DNA of 56,450 bases from Alphaproteobacteria bacterium WMHbin7 (GCA_002753155.1 PDZW01000020.1:1-56450); one strand, 5' to 3'; shown: positions 17,411-28,204, counted from the first letter of the stretch. Numbers and translations are program-made. Notes: generated from the sequence alone by a model not told the origin.

Positions 17411-17827
17411 CTACTCGGTCAGAGCGGGATCGACAGGCTGCGAACGACCGACCTGTTCGACCGTGGCTTCGCCCTGGGAATCGGCGCCAGAGTCATTTTC
17501 CTGCTCGTCACCCATCTGAGGCTGATCGTCGGCAGGCGTCGACATCCGGCGCTGCTGCTGCTGACCAGCCTGCTGGTTGGCGCTGTTGATGACGCGGTAA
17601 TAATGCTCGGCATGCTGATAGTAGTTTTCGGCAGCGATGCGATCCCCTGCCGCCTGGGCGTCCCGAGCCAATTGCAGGTACTTTTCCAGCACCTGATGGG
17701 CATTGCCGCCTGCCCTGACCTCGGGTCCGTTGCTGTCGAAGGTTTGCGGACGCATGGGCATATGCTTCTTGCCATTGTGCCCGTGTCCTCCGCCATGGCC
17801 TCGACCACGGGGGCGCTTGTTATTCAT
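17411..17827 (-). CDS. DUF4167 domain protein, possibly RNA-binding
   Basis: 138 residues from ATG 17827 (a TTG at 17845 would add six residues). An N-terminal basic Gly/His-rich tract (MNNKRPRGRGHGGGHGHNGK) precedes a conserved DUF4167 core (NAHQVLEKYLQLARDAQAAG and AENYYQHAEHYYRV), followed by a Gln-rich and acidic low-complexity tail. The family is widespread in alphaproteobacteria, commonly just after prmC as here. Function unknown; the basic RGG-like start suggests nucleic-acid binding, which is inference. Confidence 0.9.
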   Translation of the reverse strand: MNNKRPRGRGHGGGHGHNGKKHMPMRPQTFDSNGPEVRAGGNAHQVLEKYLQLARDAQAAGDRIAAENYYQHAEHYYRVINSANQQAGQQQQRRMSTPADDQPQMGDEQENDSGADSQGEATVEQVGRSQPVDPALTE

Positions 17828-17995
17828 CGGTTGTTGGCCGTTCAAGACTTGCTTCCCTGATTATCCGCACAAGCCCCGCTGGGGCATAACGGCAAGCCAT
17901 TCGCATTAAAAACAGCGAACCGCAGTGCTGGAGGTTGTTGGCATGCATCCGGAGCTGGCTCAACGCCGCATGCCTCGATAAGTCTGAGGCTAGCC

Positions 17996-18880
17996 TTATG
18001 CGGGCCGATTTCCAACAGTTTTTTTGCCCTTATCTTCCTTTTTCACCAGAATGGCCCGAGGGATCCCCCCCAGATCTGCCTTAAAGCTGTGAACGACAAG
18101 TCCCTGGCCCTGCAGCAAATGGCTCACCGGCTGATCCTGACCGATCCCCAATTCCAGCACGGCAAGGCCGGAAGGCTGCAAAAGACGGGATAAATCGGCA
18201 GCGATTTGTCGATAGGCGACCAAACCATCCTGCCCGCCATCCAAGGCGAGCAAAGGCTCGAAAAATGCCACCTCGGGCTCCAGTCCGGCAATGTCAGCGG
18301 TTGGAATATAGGGCGGGTTCGACAGAACCAGATCAAAGCGTTCCTCGATTCCCGCCCCCCAGTTACCTTCCTGGAATAAGGCCCTGCCTGCCAGACCAAG
18401 ATTTTGGGCATTGCGCCTGGCCAGGGCAACGGCTTCTGGGGAGATATCGATCCCCAACCCAGTTGCCTGGGGATAGGCGCTAAGCAGGGCCAGCAACAGG
18501 CATCCGGTGCCGGTGCCAAGATCGAGGACGCGCAAGGGCAGATCCCGCTCCGGCCAAAAATCGAGAACTGCTTCGATCAGGGTTTCGCTGTCGGGCCTGG
18601 GAATCAGTCCGGCTTCGCCCATTTCAAGATCGAGCGACCAGAATTCCCACCTGCCGAGCAGGCGTTGCAAGGGTTCGCGCTTGATTCGACGTGCCAGCAA
18701 TTCCTCGAAGCCGTGGCGCTGCTTTCCGGTCAGAACCGGATGGGCGGAACCGGCGACGGTGTTCAAGGGACGCCCCAGCACATGGGCCAGAAGATGGCGG
18801 GCCTCAAGCCCCGCAGGCTCGATGCCAGCTTGCTTTAAACGCTTGCGGGCCGACGCAAGCAGCGCATCGCCGCCACTCAT
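17996..18880 (-). CDS. prmC: Release factor glutamine methyltransferase
   Basis: 294 residues. N-terminal helical domain (about 1-85), then a SAM-dependent methyltransferase with [15 protein letters not shown] and the catalytic NPPY (LSNPPYIPT) that methylates the Gln of the GGQ motif in release factors. It overlaps prfA, which encodes its substrate, by 4 bp (ATGA), as in the classic hemA-prfA-prmC order. The Lys-rich C-terminal end ([15 protein letters not shown]) is an ordinary extension. Confidence 0.95.
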   Translation of the reverse strand: MSGGDALLASARKRLKQAGIEPAGLEARHLLAHVLGRPLNTVAGSAHPVLTGKQRHGFEELLARRIKREPLQRLLGRWEFWSLDLEMGEAGLIPRPDSETLIEAVLDFWPERDLPLRVLDLGTGTGCLLLALLSAYPQATGLGIDISPEAVALARRNAQNLGLAGRALFQEGNWGAGIEERFDLVLSNPPYIPTADIAGLEPEVAFFEPLLALDGGQDGLVAYRQIAADLSRLLQPSGLAVLELGIGQDQPVSHLLQGQGLVVHSFKADLGGIPRAILVKKEDKGKKTVGNRPA

Positions 18881-19941
18881 TCCATGTCTGCCAGACGCGA
18901 GGCCTGGTCGTGGGAAATCAGCGCGTCGATAATTTCTTCCAACTCGCCCTCGATCACCCGATCCACCTTATAGAGCGTCAGATTGATGCGATGATCGGTC
19001 ACGCGGCCTTGGGGAAAATTATAGGTGCGAATGCGCTCGGAGCGGTCGCCCGAGCCGACTTGGCTCTTGCGGTCGGCAGCCCTGGCGGCGTCGGCCTTCT
19101 CGCGCTCGATTTCATAAAGCCTGGCGCGCAGCACCTTCATGGCCTTGGCTTTGTTCTTGTGCTGACTTTTCTCTTCCTGGCAGGCCACGGCGATACCGGT
19201 GGGCAGGTGCGTCACCCGCACTGCGGAATCGGTGGTGTTGACATGCTGGCCGCCAGCCCCCTGGCTTCTATAGACATCGACACGCAGGTCCTTGTCCTCG
19301 ATCTTGATGTCCACCTCTTCCGCCTCGGGCAACACGGCGACGGTGGCCGCCGAAGTATGGATGCGCCCCCCCGCCTCGGTCGCCGGGACACGCTGCACCC
19401 GGTGAACGCCCGATTCGAACTTCAGGCGCGCAAAGACGTTCTGGCCGGTGATGGTGGCGATGCCTTCCTTGATGCCGCCGATGCCGGTGTCGCTGACCTC
19501 CAGCACCTCGAAGCGCCAGCCGTGAAGCTGGGCATAGCGCTGATACATGCGAAACAGTTCCGAAGCGAACAGAGCGGCCTCCTCGCCGCCGGTTCCCGCC
19601 CGCACTTCCAGAATGGCGTTGCGCTCGTCGGCCTCGTCCTTGGGCAGAAGCATCAGACGCATATTGCGTTCCAACCCCGGCAAAGTGTCCTTCAGCGCAT
19701 AATATTCCTCTTCGGCCAGGGCCTTCATATCGGCATCGCTAGAAGCCATCATGGCCTCGGCTTCGGCCATGTCCGTCTTGGCCTTGCGGAAAGCCTTGAC
19801 CGCCTCGACCACGGGAACCAGGTCGGATAATTCCTTGGATGTCTTTCCGAAGTGCTGTGAATCGAGGTTGCCTGACGAAAGCCTGGCCTCCAATTCGTCA
19901 TGACGCATCAGAACACGGTCTAGTTTTTCATCCAGGCTCAC
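18877..19941 (-). CDS. prfA: Peptide chain release factor 1
   Basis: 354 residues, normal length for RF1. It contains GAGGQHVN, whose GGQ triggers peptidyl-tRNA hydrolysis, and the stop-codon-recognition domain about 100-210. Terminates translation at UAA/UAG. It overlaps hemA (19938-19941) and prmC (18877-18880) by 4 bp each, indicating coupled translation with the enzyme that modifies it. Confidence 0.97.
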   Translation of the reverse strand: MSLDEKLDRVLMRHDELEARLSSGNLDSQHFGKTSKELSDLVPVVEAVKAFRKAKTDMAEAEAMMASSDADMKALAEEEYYALKDTLPGLERNMRLMLLPKDEADERNAILEVRAGTGGEEAALFASELFRMYQRYAQLHGWRFEVLEVSDTGIGGIKEGIATITGQNVFARLKFESGVHRVQRVPATEAGGRIHTSAATVAVLPEAEEVDIKIEDKDLRVDVYRSQGAGGQHVNTTDSAVRVTHLPTGIAVACQEEKSQHKNKAKAMKVLRARLYEIEREKADAARAADRKSQVGSGDRSERIRTYNFPQGRVTDHRINLTLYKVDRVIEGELEEIIDALISHDQASRLADME

Positions 19942-21182
19942 CTGGGCGTCTCCTCGTCATTCAGACGAAACAAGGTTTCCAAAAGCCGCTCGGCGGTTGG
20001 CGGATTCTCGATGCGGCGAAGCGCCTCACTGGGGGCGTGCAGCAAACGGTTCATCATCAGTTGGGTGGCGCGCTCGGCGTCATTGCCCGCTTCCTTAAGG
20101 GCGCGCTCGCGCTCGGCCTCGAAATGGCCGCGCAGCTTGACGATGGCGGGAACGGCTTCGCGCCCCTGACGCGCCTTCAGGAATGACTGCGTTTCCCGAT
20201 CAACCAGTTCCCAGGCAGCCCCTGCCTCACGCGCCCGGTGGGTCAACCCCTCCTCGGCCACGCGTTCCAGATCTTCCAGGCTGTAGAGGAAGGCGTCCTC
20301 GACCCGCTCGACCGCCGGATCGACATCGCCGGGGACGGAAAGATCGAGAATCAGCATCGGCTTGCGCTTGCGCTTCTTAAGGGCTGCCTGCACACGGGCG
20401 GCATCGATGGCGATCATGGGGGCCGACAGGGCGACCAGGGCGATATCGGCCTGTGCCAGCAGCCAGACCAGATCGTCGAAGGGGGCGCTGGGAATTTCGA
20501 ACAGGCGCGACACCGCCAGGGCGCGCGCCGGGCGCGGAGCCGAGACCAGAAAATTCTGCACACCGGCCTTCAGGAATCCTTCAACCGCCATTTGGCCCAT
20601 ATCGCCGTCACCCAGAAGGACAGCGCTTACCGCGGAAAAATCGCCGAACATGTCACGCGCCACGGCAACCGCGGCGGCGGCCATCGAGACCGGCTTCTCG
20701 CCGATCGCCGTTTCGGCGCGGACCTTCTTTGCCGCCCCGAACACGGCTTGCAATAAGGCTTCGAGTTCCGACCCCAGGCGGCCCGACTCACGCGCCAAAC
20801 GGTGTGCCGCCTTGACCTGTCCCAGCACCTGCGGCTCGCCGATGACCAGACTGTCCAAGCCAGAAGCAACGCCGATCAGGTGGCGTACCACCGTCTCGCC
20901 GGTCAGGGCGTAGGTCTGGGATTTGATCGCTGAAAGCTCGACGCAAGCCCGGTTGGCCAGAAAAGCCTGACATTGCGGAATTAGAACGTCAGGATCGCCG
21001 AAGGTTAAAATCTCCACACGGTCGCAGGTGGCCAGATAAAGCGCCTGATCAAGCCCCAGCGTTTGCAGAATGACCGGTATCTCGCCGTCCTCGGCAAACA
21101 GAATGTCGCGCATGGAGAGCGGCGCCGAGCGATGATTGGCGCCGACCAAAAGATACGTGCCCTGGCTGGTATGCGCTCCCAC
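19938..21182 (-). CDS. hemA: Glutamyl-tRNA reductase
   Basis: 414 residues from GTG 21182, placed 5 bp after the hisS stop; the longest frame runs back inside hisS and is not credible. Start region [20 protein letters not shown], catalytic Cys in LATCDRVEI, and the [10 protein letters not shown] motif are those of HemA. It reduces glutamyl-tRNA to glutamate-1-semialdehyde, the first step of C5-pathway tetrapyrrole synthesis. Most alphaproteobacteria (rhizobia, Rhodobacter) use the Shemin-type ALA synthase instead, so its presence is informative about lineage. Confidence 0.93.
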   Translation of the reverse strand: MGAHTSQGTYLLVGANHRSAPLSMRDILFAEDGEIPVILQTLGLDQALYLATCDRVEILTFGDPDVLIPQCQAFLANRACVELSAIKSQTYALTGETVVRHLIGVASGLDSLVIGEPQVLGQVKAAHRLARESGRLGSELEALLQAVFGAAKKVRAETAIGEKPVSMAAAAVAVARDMFGDFSAVSAVLLGDGDMGQMAVEGFLKAGVQNFLVSAPRPARALAVSRLFEIPSAPFDDLVWLLAQADIALVALSAPMIAIDAARVQAALKKRKRKPMLILDLSVPGDVDPAVERVEDAFLYSLEDLERVAEEGLTHRAREAGAAWELVDRETQSFLKARQGREAVPAIVKLRGHFEAERERALKEAGNDAERATQLMMNRLLHAPSEALRRIENPPTAERLLETLFRLNDEETPR

Positions 21183-21187
21183 GTCCG

Positions 21188-22441
21188 CTACCGCGCCACA
21201 AGGCGCTGAACCAGATCGCCCAGCGGCACCGTTTCCTGATTGCCGGAATCGAGATCTCGCAGCGTCGCCACCCCCTTGGCCAACTCGTCCTCGCCCAGAA
21301 TGACGGCTCGACCAGCCCCCACCTTGTCGGCCCGCTTCAGCCGCTTGCCGAGATTGCCCGAGTAACCCAACTCGACGCAAACCCCTTGGCGGCGCAGTTC
21401 GCCGGACAACGAAAGGGCCAAAGCCCCCGCTGCCTCACCCATGGGCACCAGGGCGACGGGACGCTGCATCTTCGGAAGTTGCAGGCCCAGTTCCTCCGAC
21501 AGCATGGAGAGACGCTCGACCCCGGCGGCCCAGCCGATGCCGGGCGTTGCCGGTCCACCCATGGTCGAAATCAGCGTATCGTAGCGCCCGCCCGCCAGCA
21601 CGGTACCCTGACTACCCAGAGCTGTCGTGGTGAATTCAAAGGCCGTGTGGCCGTAGTAATCAAGGCCGCGCACTAGACGTTCGTTAACGGTGAAAGAGAC
21701 CCCCAATGCCGCCAGGCCTTCTTGAACCTTGGCAAAGAAGATGCGCGAGGTCTCGTTCAAATGCTGGGACAACAGGGGTGCATTGGCCACGATCTTTCGA
21801 TCCCCCTCGTCCTTGGAATCGAGAATGCGCAAGGGATTCTTGTCCAGCCGATTGCGGCTGTCCTCGCTCAAGTTTCCCAGATGGCCAGAAAGATAGGCCA
21901 CCAGTTCCTGGCGATAGGCCTCGCGGCTTTCCTGATCGCCCAGCGTATTCAGTTCCAGCGTGGTGTGCTGGCCGATTCCCAATTCATCCAGAAGATGCCG
22001 CGCCATGGCGATCACTTCGATGTCGGCTTGCGGTCCCTCGACCCCCAGAAGTTCTACGCCCACCTGATGGAACTGGCGCAGGCGCCCCTTCTGGGGCCGC
22101 TCGTGGCGGAACATCGGCCCGCGATAGAACAGTTTCAGCGGCAGATGCTGGGCCAGCCCGCCCGAGATGAAGGCGCGGCACACGCCCGCCGTTCCCTCTG
22201 GCCGCAAGGTCAGCGAATCGCCGCCCTTGTCGGTGAAGGTATACATTTCCTTGGTCACGATGTCGGACGTATCGCCCAGCGTGCGGGCAAAGACCTCGGT
22301 GAATTCGAAGATGGGGGTTACGATCTCGCCGAAACCGTAAAGCGAGGTCACGCCAAGGGCGGTCTCCTCGACGAAGCGATGTCTTCTGGCCTCATCGGGC
22401 AACAGATCGTGCGTGCCCCGCACCGGTTGAAGCGCCGCCAT
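21188..22441 (-). CDS. hisS: Histidyl-tRNA synthetase
   Basis: 417 residues from ATG 22441, which overlaps the ispG stop by one base (TGATG). Class II synthetase signatures: LQPVRGTHDLLP start, motif 2 LTLRPEGTAGVCRAF, and motif 3 GIGWAAGVERL, then an anticodon-binding domain (about 325-417). Charges tRNA-His. AGAGGA lies about 9 nt upstream of the start inside ispG. Confidence 0.96.
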   Translation of the reverse strand: MAALQPVRGTHDLLPDEARRHRFVEETALGVTSLYGFGEIVTPIFEFTEVFARTLGDTSDIVTKEMYTFTDKGGDSLTLRPEGTAGVCRAFISGGLAQHLPLKLFYRGPMFRHERPQKGRLRQFHQVGVELLGVEGPQADIEVIAMARHLLDELGIGQHTTLELNTLGDQESREAYRQELVAYLSGHLGNLSEDSRNRLDKNPLRILDSKDEGDRKIVANAPLLSQHLNETSRIFFAKVQEGLAALGVSFTVNERLVRGLDYYGHTAFEFTTTALGSQGTVLAGGRYDTLISTMGGPATPGIGWAAGVERLSMLSEELGLQLPKMQRPVALVPMGEAAGALALSLSGELRRQGVCVELGYSGNLGKRLKRADKVGAGRAVILGEDELAKGVATLRDLDSGNQETVPLGDLVQRLVAR

Positions 22442-23541
22442 CAGCGAGATCCTCTCATATCCTTGGCCTTGGCCTCGACCAGTTCGACCAGATGCTCGAT
22501 CAGATGCGCCTCGTCGATCTTGTGATCGGGCTGGCCGCCGACATAGACCAGATGCGCCTCGCCGCCGCCGCCGGTGACGCCGATATCGGTCTCTCTTGCC
22601 TCGCCGGGTCCATTGACCACGCAGCCGATGACCGACAGCGAAACTGGCTCGGCGATGTGGGCCAGACGGTTTTCCAACACCTCCACCGTCTTGATCACAT
22701 CGAAGCCCTGGCGGGCACAGGTGGGGCAAGAGACGATGCGCACACCCCGATGGCGCAGGTCGAGGGTCTTTAAGATATCGAAGCCAACCTTGACTTCTTC
22801 CACCGGATCGGCCGAAAGCGAAACGCGCAGCGTATCGCCGATGCCTTCCCACAGAAGGGCGCCAATGCCGATGGATGATTTCACCGTTCCTGCCCGAAGG
22901 CCGCCCGCTTCGGTGATTCCCAGGTGCAAGGGATAATCGCAGGCCTTGGCCAACCCGCGATAGGCCGCCACCGCCAGAAAAACATCCGAAGCCTTGACGC
23001 TGATCTTGATGTCGTGGAAATCCTCATCCTCGAGATACTGGGCATGCTCAAGGGCACTCTCCACCAGAGCCGCCGGTGTGGGCTCGCCAAATTTTTCCAA
23101 AAGATGCTTTTCCAGCGATCCGGCATTGACGCCGATACGGATCGAGCAGCCATGATCCTTGGCCGCCTTCACCACCTCGCGCACACGATCCTGGCCTCCG
23201 ATATTGCCGGGATTGATGCGCAGGCACGAAGCCCCCGCCTGGGCCGCCTCGATGGCGCGCTTATAGTGGAAATGAATGTCGGCCACGATGGGCACCTTGA
23301 CCGCCCTGACGATTTGGGCCAGAGCCGCCGTCGATTCCTCGTCGGGGCAGGAGACGCGTACGATATCGACACCCGCCTCTTCCATGCGCTGTATCTGAGC
23401 GATAGTCGCCCCGGCATCCGAGGTCAGCGTGTTCGTCATCGACTGCACGCTGATGGGGGCTTGATTGCCCACGGCAACCGCACCCACCCGAATGCCCCGG
23501 CTGGCACGGCGTTCGATGAATCGGTAGGGGCGCAGGCTCAT
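22441..23541 (-). CDS. ispG: 4-hydroxy-3-methylbut-2-enyl diphosphate synthase (GcpE/IspG)
   Basis: 366 residues from ATG 23541 ([12 protein letters not shown]); earlier in-frame codons belong to the upstream gene. TIM-barrel half with QSMTNTLT and the iron-sulfur half with [10 protein letters not shown] and [12 protein letters not shown], whose cysteines hold the [4Fe-4S] cluster. Penultimate step of the MEP isoprenoid pathway. Length and motifs fit the short bacterial form. It starts 4 bp after the RodZ-like gene and is coupled to hisS. Confidence 0.96.
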   Translation of the reverse strand: MSLRPYRFIERRASRGIRVGAVAVGNQAPISVQSMTNTLTSDAGATIAQIQRMEEAGVDIVRVSCPDEESTAALAQIVRAVKVPIVADIHFHYKRAIEAAQAGASCLRINPGNIGGQDRVREVVKAAKDHGCSIRIGVNAGSLEKHLLEKFGEPTPAALVESALEHAQYLEDEDFHDIKISVKASDVFLAVAAYRGLAKACDYPLHLGITEAGGLRAGTVKSSIGIGALLWEGIGDTLRVSLSADPVEEVKVGFDILKTLDLRHRGVRIVSCPTCARQGFDVIKTVEVLENRLAHIAEPVSLSVIGCVVNGPGEARETDIGVTGGGGEAHLVYVGGQPDHKIDEAHLIEHLVELVEAKAKDMRGSR

Positions 23542-23545
23542 CGTC

Positions 23546-24778
23546 TTACTGGCTGCCCGCCTTGATGCGGTCGGGATCAAGCGAGATGTCGCGCCTGACA
23601 GAACCCGAAGGTCCCAGGCTGGGAGTGACCAGAATGCCATCGACGGTGGCGGCCAGTGCCCCCGCATCTCCGGTCGTCAGTTGCAAGCGACCCAAGCCCG
23701 AAGGCACACGGTAGGTATCGTCCTTCTTCAACAGGCGCGTCGCCACCAGATTGCCCTTTTCGTCGCGCACCTGAATCCAGCTATCCGAATTGGCTTTCAA
23801 GACGACACGAACCTCCCCCTCGGTCTGGCCGAAAACTTTCGGCGCACGGGGAGAATCGCTGGCCTGCGGTGCCTCGGATGTCGCCAAAGGCGCTGCGGGC
23901 GCAGGAACTGGCGCGGGCGTCGTTGAGACGCTGGCCGGTGGTGCGGATGCTGTGGGGGCAGAGGTGCCGCCGGGAGCAGCCGACATCGACAAGCCGCCCA
24001 TGCCGCCCTGGGCAGGAAGGACAGGAATTCCTGGCGCCTTGCTCACCACGCCGGGCTTGCCCGGCTCTATTCGGGGCGGCTCGAGCTTCTTGGGCGCTTC
24101 CTCGACCTTGGGAGCGGGCTCGGGCAGCTTCGGCTCCGGCGCTTTTTCGACCTTGGGCAGTTCTGGCTTGGGGGGCTCTGGCTTGAAGGGCTCTGGCTTG
24201 GGGGGCTCTGGCTTGACTTCAGGTGTTTTGGGCGGTTCTACAGGCGCCACAGGCTGGTCGGAAGCCACCGGTTTGGGTTCGCTTTCCTTGGCAGAAGCTG
24301 GCGCCTCGCCTTCCTTGGTCAACTGGGCAGGCACCTCAGGAACGGACTCGGCTATTGGCTGGCGCGGTGACGTAAAGGCATACCAGCCACCATAGACCAT
24401 CGCACCGATGGCCAGGGCCGCTGCCACCAACACGCCGCTGGGAAGCCGCCTTTCGGAAGCTGGGGTGGGAAACACCAATTCGGCACCCCCGGCAAGGCCT
24501 GAGGATTCGGCACGGAAACGGCGAACCACCTCTTCGGAATCGAGCCCCAGGAAATCGGCATAACTGCGCACGAAACCAAGCGCATAGGTGGGGCCGGGCA
24601 AGGCGTCGAAACGGCCTTCCTCGATGGCCTGCAAGAAAAGCTGGCGAATCCGCAGGGCCTGGGAGACCTGCTTCAGGTCCTGGCCAAGACTGCTCCGCGT
24701 CGCCTTCAACAACGCACCCACGCCGGATACATGACCGGATTTTGGCTGAATATTTATCGGATTTTCAGAATGACTCAC
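23546..24778 (-). CDS. RodZ-like membrane protein (HTH, TM, DUF4115)
   Basis: About 410 residues if GTG 24778 is the start (GTG 24808 is an alternative with no clear ribosome-binding site). Cytoplasmic Cro/CI-like HTH (about 20-85; [21 protein letters not shown]), one transmembrane helix (about 113-135), a long periplasmic Pro/Glu/Lys-rich spacer with KPEPPKPEP-type repeats (about 150-300), and a C-terminal DUF4115 domain ([20 protein letters not shown]). RodZ links MreB to the wall machinery. It sits directly upstream of ispG, the same neighbour as E. coli rodZ. Confidence 0.85.
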   Translation of the reverse strand: MSHSENPINIQPKSGHVSGVGALLKATRSSLGQDLKQVSQALRIRQLFLQAIEEGRFDALPGPTYALGFVRSYADFLGLDSEEVVRRFRAESSGLAGGAELVFPTPASERRLPSGVLVAAALAIGAMVYGGWYAFTSPRQPIAESVPEVPAQLTKEGEAPASAKESEPKPVASDQPVAPVEPPKTPEVKPEPPKPEPFKPEPPKPELPKVEKAPEPKLPEPAPKVEEAPKKLEPPRIEPGKPGVVSKAPGIPVLPAQGGMGGLSMSAAPGGTSAPTASAPPASVSTTPAPVPAPAAPLATSEAPQASDSPRAPKVFGQTEGEVRVVLKANSDSWIQVRDEKGNLVATRLLKKDDTYRVPSGLGRLQLTTGDAGALAATVDGILVTPSLGPSGSVRRDISLDPDRIKAGSQ

Positions 24779-24818
24779 AGCCTGCCTACCTTTTTTGCCG
24801 TCTGGCACTCGTTCTGTT

Positions 24819-24878
24819 TAGGGTCAAAACTCATTAACGCTTTGGCCGCGACGCTGGGGTTAATGCGTTTTGACCCTA
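24819..24878. repeat. Palindromic element in the ptsP-rodZ spacer
   Basis: Left arm 24819-24837 (TAGGGTCAAAACTCATTAA) is repeated inverted at 24860-24878 with one mismatch, around a 22-base GC-rich centre. It lies in the 128-bp gap between the ptsP stop and the RodZ-like start, and would form a long hairpin in RNA. A REP-type element or a processing/attenuation site are both possible. Confidence 0.7.
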
Positions 24879-24906
24879 GCAAGAAATGCCCTCATCGGGC
24901 AACCCG

Positions 24907-27168
24907 TCAGCCGATATCCACCCCGTGATCCCGGGCATAAGCCTTGAGGCGCAGCCTGAGCGAGCGATCGGGACGATCCAAAAGCCCGCTCATAAAGGCC
25001 TCGAGAGGGCCAAGCTCGAGAGAACGGATCATGCGCCGAACGGGACCAATAGAAGGCACATGCATCGACAGGTTGCGAAACCCGATGCCGATCAGGGCCA
25101 TGGCATCGACCGGCTGCCCCCCCATTTCCCCGCAGAGGCTGAGCGAGACATTCCTGTCCTTGCAGGCATCGACAAGGCGCTTCAGAAATGTCAGCACCGC
25201 CGGAGCCAGGGTATCGTAGCGGTCGGACAGACGGGGATTGCCGCGGTCTGAAGCGAACAGGAACTGCACCAGGTCATTGCTGCCGACAGAAATAAAATCG
25301 ACGCGCTTCAAAAGGGCCTCGATCTGAAAGGCCAGGGCAGGCACTTCCAGCATGGTGCCCACGCGGACTCGCTTCGGCTTGGGATGGCCAAGAGATGCCT
25401 CTCTCGCTATTTCCATACCCAGAATCTCGCGCGCCTTGTCCAGTTCGAACACTTCGGCCACCATGGGAAACATGACCGACAGTTCGCGGCCTTCCGCAGC
25501 CCGAATCAGGGCGCGCAATTGCTGGCGCAGCACGGCGGGCCGATCCAGGGTGATGCGGATCGAGCGCCAGCCCATCGCCGGATTTTCCTCGGAGGCCCCG
25601 TTCCAGTAGGGCAGAACCTTGTCGCCTCCCACATCCAGGGTGCGGAACACCACGGGCCTGCCTGCCGCCAGTTCGAAGATTTTGCCGTAAATCTGCGTCT
25701 GCGCCTCGACATCGGGCAGTTCGGGACGCGCCATGAAGGGAATTTCCGTCCGATAGAGCCCGACACCTTGCGCACCTGAAGATTCAAGATACTGCAAGTC
25801 GGCCAGCAGCCCCGCATTGACGAACAGGCCCACTGCTTCGCCATCCTTGGTGACGGCAGGCAAATCCCGCTCGGCCGCATAGGCAGCCAGGCGCTGAACG
25901 CGCAAGGCGAGATTGGCGCGGAAGGCCGACAGAATATCCTCGCCGGGGCGCAGGAACACCTGATTGGTGTCTCCATCCACCACCACGGGGTCCATCGGCT
26001 CGACGCGACTTAATATTTCGGGGACCCTGCCGATCACGGGAATATCGAGGGCGCGGGCGATGATCGCCACATGCATGGTGGGCGAGCCCTCTTCCAGCAC
26101 AAGGCCCTTCAGCTTCTTGCGGTCATAGTCCAGAAGTTCCGCCGGTCCCAGCGTGCGGGCGAACAGGATCGTGTCGTCGGGCAGGTCCAGGGGGCCGGAG
26201 GCCTTGCCCGCCAGATGCTGAATAAGCCGGTTGGCCAGATCCTCGAAATCCAGCAAGCGCTCGCGCAAGTAAGGATCGCTTACCTGGCTCATGCGGGCCC
26301 GGGTATCGTCATGCACCTTCTGGACGGCAGCCTCGGCGGTCAACCCGCCCTGAATGGCTTCGACGATACGCCCAATCCAGCCCGCATCCTGGGCGAACAT
26401 ACGATAGGTTTCCAGAACGTCGCGATGCTCGCCGCCCTGGGCCATATCAGCGGAATTCAGAAGTGCATCGAGTTGATTGTGCAACCCCGCCAACGCTTCC
26501 TTGAAGCGGGCCAGCTCGGCCTCGCTATCTTCGGCCACCAGACGCTGCACACTGACATGGCTGCGGTGAACAACCGCATGGCCGATGGCGATCCCGGCAT
26601 TCAGGCGAATGCCCTCGAAGCGCAGGGGCAAAAGGGCGTTGCCGTCGTATGAAAGTTGCTCATCGCGTGGAACCAGGCCGCCCGCCACCAGTTCGGCCAG
26701 CACCATGGCCACGGTTTCCAGGATTTCGATCTCTTCTTCGCTGTAATTGCGCTGCGTCTTGTTCTGCACCACCAGAACGCCCATCATGCGCCCGCCGCGC
26801 AGAATCGGAACTCCCATCAGCGAATGGTAGATGTCTTCGCCGGTTTCCGGACGATAGACGAAGGCGGGGTGATTCTGGGCATCGGCGAAGGCCAGAGGCT
26901 TGGCCTGCGCCGCGATCAGGCCGACCAGGCCCTCGCCCACGCGAAGCCTTGTCGCATGAACGGCGCTGGCCAGCAGGCCCTTGGTGGCGAACAGTTCCAG
27001 CACCTCGCCCGCGCGCAGCACATAGCACGAGCAAACATCGGCCTTAAGGCCATCGGCAATCAAGCCGACCGTGCGGTTCAGGCGCTCCTCGGCCGATCCG
27101 GCCCCCGCCATGACATCCCGAAGGCGGCCCAAAAGCCGCCGGGACACACTGGTCCCGACGGTCGCCAT
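24907..27168 (-). CDS. ptsP: Phosphoenolpyruvate-protein phosphotransferase, nitrogen PTS (EI-Ntr)
   Basis: 753 residues from ATG 27168, one base after the preceding stop codon. N-terminal GAF domain (about 20-160; YHSLMGVPILRGGRMMGVLVVQNK), then enzyme I: HPr-binding domain, phospho-His region EEGSPTMHVAIIARALDIP, and a PEP-binding barrel with SVGSNDLVQF and SLCGEMGG. It starts the nitrogen-related phosphorelay to NPr and EIIA-Ntr. GAF sensing of glutamine is known in relatives. Location between lysC and prfA genes is the usual alphaproteobacterial order. Confidence 0.95.
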   Translation of the reverse strand: MATVGTSVSRRLLGRLRDVMAGAGSAEERLNRTVGLIADGLKADVCSCYVLRAGEVLELFATKGLLASAVHATRLRVGEGLVGLIAAQAKPLAFADAQNHPAFVYRPETGEDIYHSLMGVPILRGGRMMGVLVVQNKTQRNYSEEEIEILETVAMVLAELVAGGLVPRDEQLSYDGNALLPLRFEGIRLNAGIAIGHAVVHRSHVSVQRLVAEDSEAELARFKEALAGLHNQLDALLNSADMAQGGEHRDVLETYRMFAQDAGWIGRIVEAIQGGLTAEAAVQKVHDDTRARMSQVSDPYLRERLLDFEDLANRLIQHLAGKASGPLDLPDDTILFARTLGPAELLDYDRKKLKGLVLEEGSPTMHVAIIARALDIPVIGRVPEILSRVEPMDPVVVDGDTNQVFLRPGEDILSAFRANLALRVQRLAAYAAERDLPAVTKDGEAVGLFVNAGLLADLQYLESSGAQGVGLYRTEIPFMARPELPDVEAQTQIYGKIFELAAGRPVVFRTLDVGGDKVLPYWNGASEENPAMGWRSIRITLDRPAVLRQQLRALIRAAEGRELSVMFPMVAEVFELDKAREILGMEIAREASLGHPKPKRVRVGTMLEVPALAFQIEALLKRVDFISVGSNDLVQFLFASDRGNPRLSDRYDTLAPAVLTFLKRLVDACKDRNVSLSLCGEMGGQPVDAMALIGIGFRNLSMHVPSIGPVRRMIRSLELGPLEAFMSGLLDRPDRSLRLRLKAYARDHGVDIG

Positions 27169-27169
27169 C

Positions 27170-28192
27170 CTAAAAAGCCCCGTGACGGGCAGAGAGTGCT
27201 GCTTCTGCCTGTGCCACCAATTCGGAAAGAATGTCGGAAACGGGCTGTTCGCGCGTGACCATGCCAACGCTTTGCCCCGCCATCAACGAGCCGTTCTCGA
27301 CGTCGCCGTCGATGACGGCGCGCTTTAAGGCACCCGCCCAGAAATGCTCGATCTCAAGCTGGGCGGCTTCCTTGGCCAGTTCGCCCTTCTTGAAACGATG
27401 GATCACCTGCTGCTGAACTTCCAAGAAGCGCTTGGTGGCATTGTTGTTAAGCGCGCGCACCGGAATAACCGGGAAATCGGAATCGATCTGCACGCTGGGC
27501 TGGGCTTCCCTGGCCGCCGCCCGAACGAAGGCCTGCTTGAATTTGGGGTGGGCTACGCATTCCGTGGCGCAGACGAAGCGCGTGCCCAACTGGCAGCCCG
27601 CCGCTCCCATTTCCAAATAGGACAGGATGGCCTCGCCCCGTCCGATGCCGCCCGCCACGAAGACGGGGATTTCCCGGATTTCAGGCAAAATTTCTTGGGC
27701 CAGAACGCTGGTGGCGACGGGGCCGATATGCCCGCCTGCCTCGGCGCCCTCGACAACCAGGGCGTCAGCACCCGAACGGATCAGTTTCTTGGCCAGCACC
27801 AGGGCGGGAGCGAAACAGATGACCTTGGCGCCATGATCCTTGGCCCGCTTGATGGCCGCCGAAGAGGGAAGTCCGCCCGCCAGCACGACATGGCTGACCT
27901 TGGCAGCTCCACAGACATCGATCAGAGTCTCCAATTCGGGATGCATGGTGATCAGATTGACCCCAAAGGGCCTGCTGGTCTTGGCCTTGGTGGCGTCGAT
28001 TTCCTGAGCCAGCAGGGCTGGCCCCATCGAGCCGCAGGCAATCACGCCAAAGCCGCCGCCATTGGAAATCGCGGCAACCAGATTACGCTCGGAGATCCAC
28101 GACATGGCGCCACCCATGATCGCCAAGTCCGACCCCAGAAAGGCGCGGCCCTTCTCCCAAAGCCTGTCCAGCATCTGGCGATGGGGGCTCAT
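27170..28192 (-). CDS. Nitronate monooxygenase / 2-nitropropane dioxygenase-family flavoprotein
   Basis: 340 residues, FMN-binding TIM barrel: MGGAMSWISERNLVAAISNGGGFGVI start, VEGAEAGGHIG with the conserved His, and VFVAGGIGRGEAILSYLEMGA for phosphate binding. Family members oxidise alkyl nitronates; related FabK enzymes reduce enoyl-ACP, so the exact substrate is open. It lies between lysC (12 bp away) and ptsP (1 bp away), apparently inserted in an otherwise conserved lysC-ptsP order. Confidence 0.85.
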   Translation of the reverse strand: MSPHRQMLDRLWEKGRAFLGSDLAIMGGAMSWISERNLVAAISNGGGFGVIACGSMGPALLAQEIDATKAKTSRPFGVNLITMHPELETLIDVCGAAKVSHVVLAGGLPSSAAIKRAKDHGAKVICFAPALVLAKKLIRSGADALVVEGAEAGGHIGPVATSVLAQEILPEIREIPVFVAGGIGRGEAILSYLEMGAAGCQLGTRFVCATECVAHPKFKQAFVRAAAREAQPSVQIDSDFPVIPVRALNNNATKRFLEVQQQVIHRFKKGELAKEAAQLEIEHFWAGALKRAVIDGDVENGSLMAGQSVGMVTREQPVSDILSELVAQAEAALSARHGAF

Positions 28193-28204
28193 GACAAGAG
28201 TGCT

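Noticed and set aside
16330-17589. 419-codon plus-strand open frame
   Set aside because: Antisense to the 2-hydroxyacid dehydrogenase and the palindromic element; no family resemblance.
27170-28192. FabK enoyl-ACP reductase
   Set aside because: The EGAEAGGHIG His-containing motif and absence of fatty-acid genes nearby favour the nitronate monooxygenase family, although FabK-like activity cannot be excluded.
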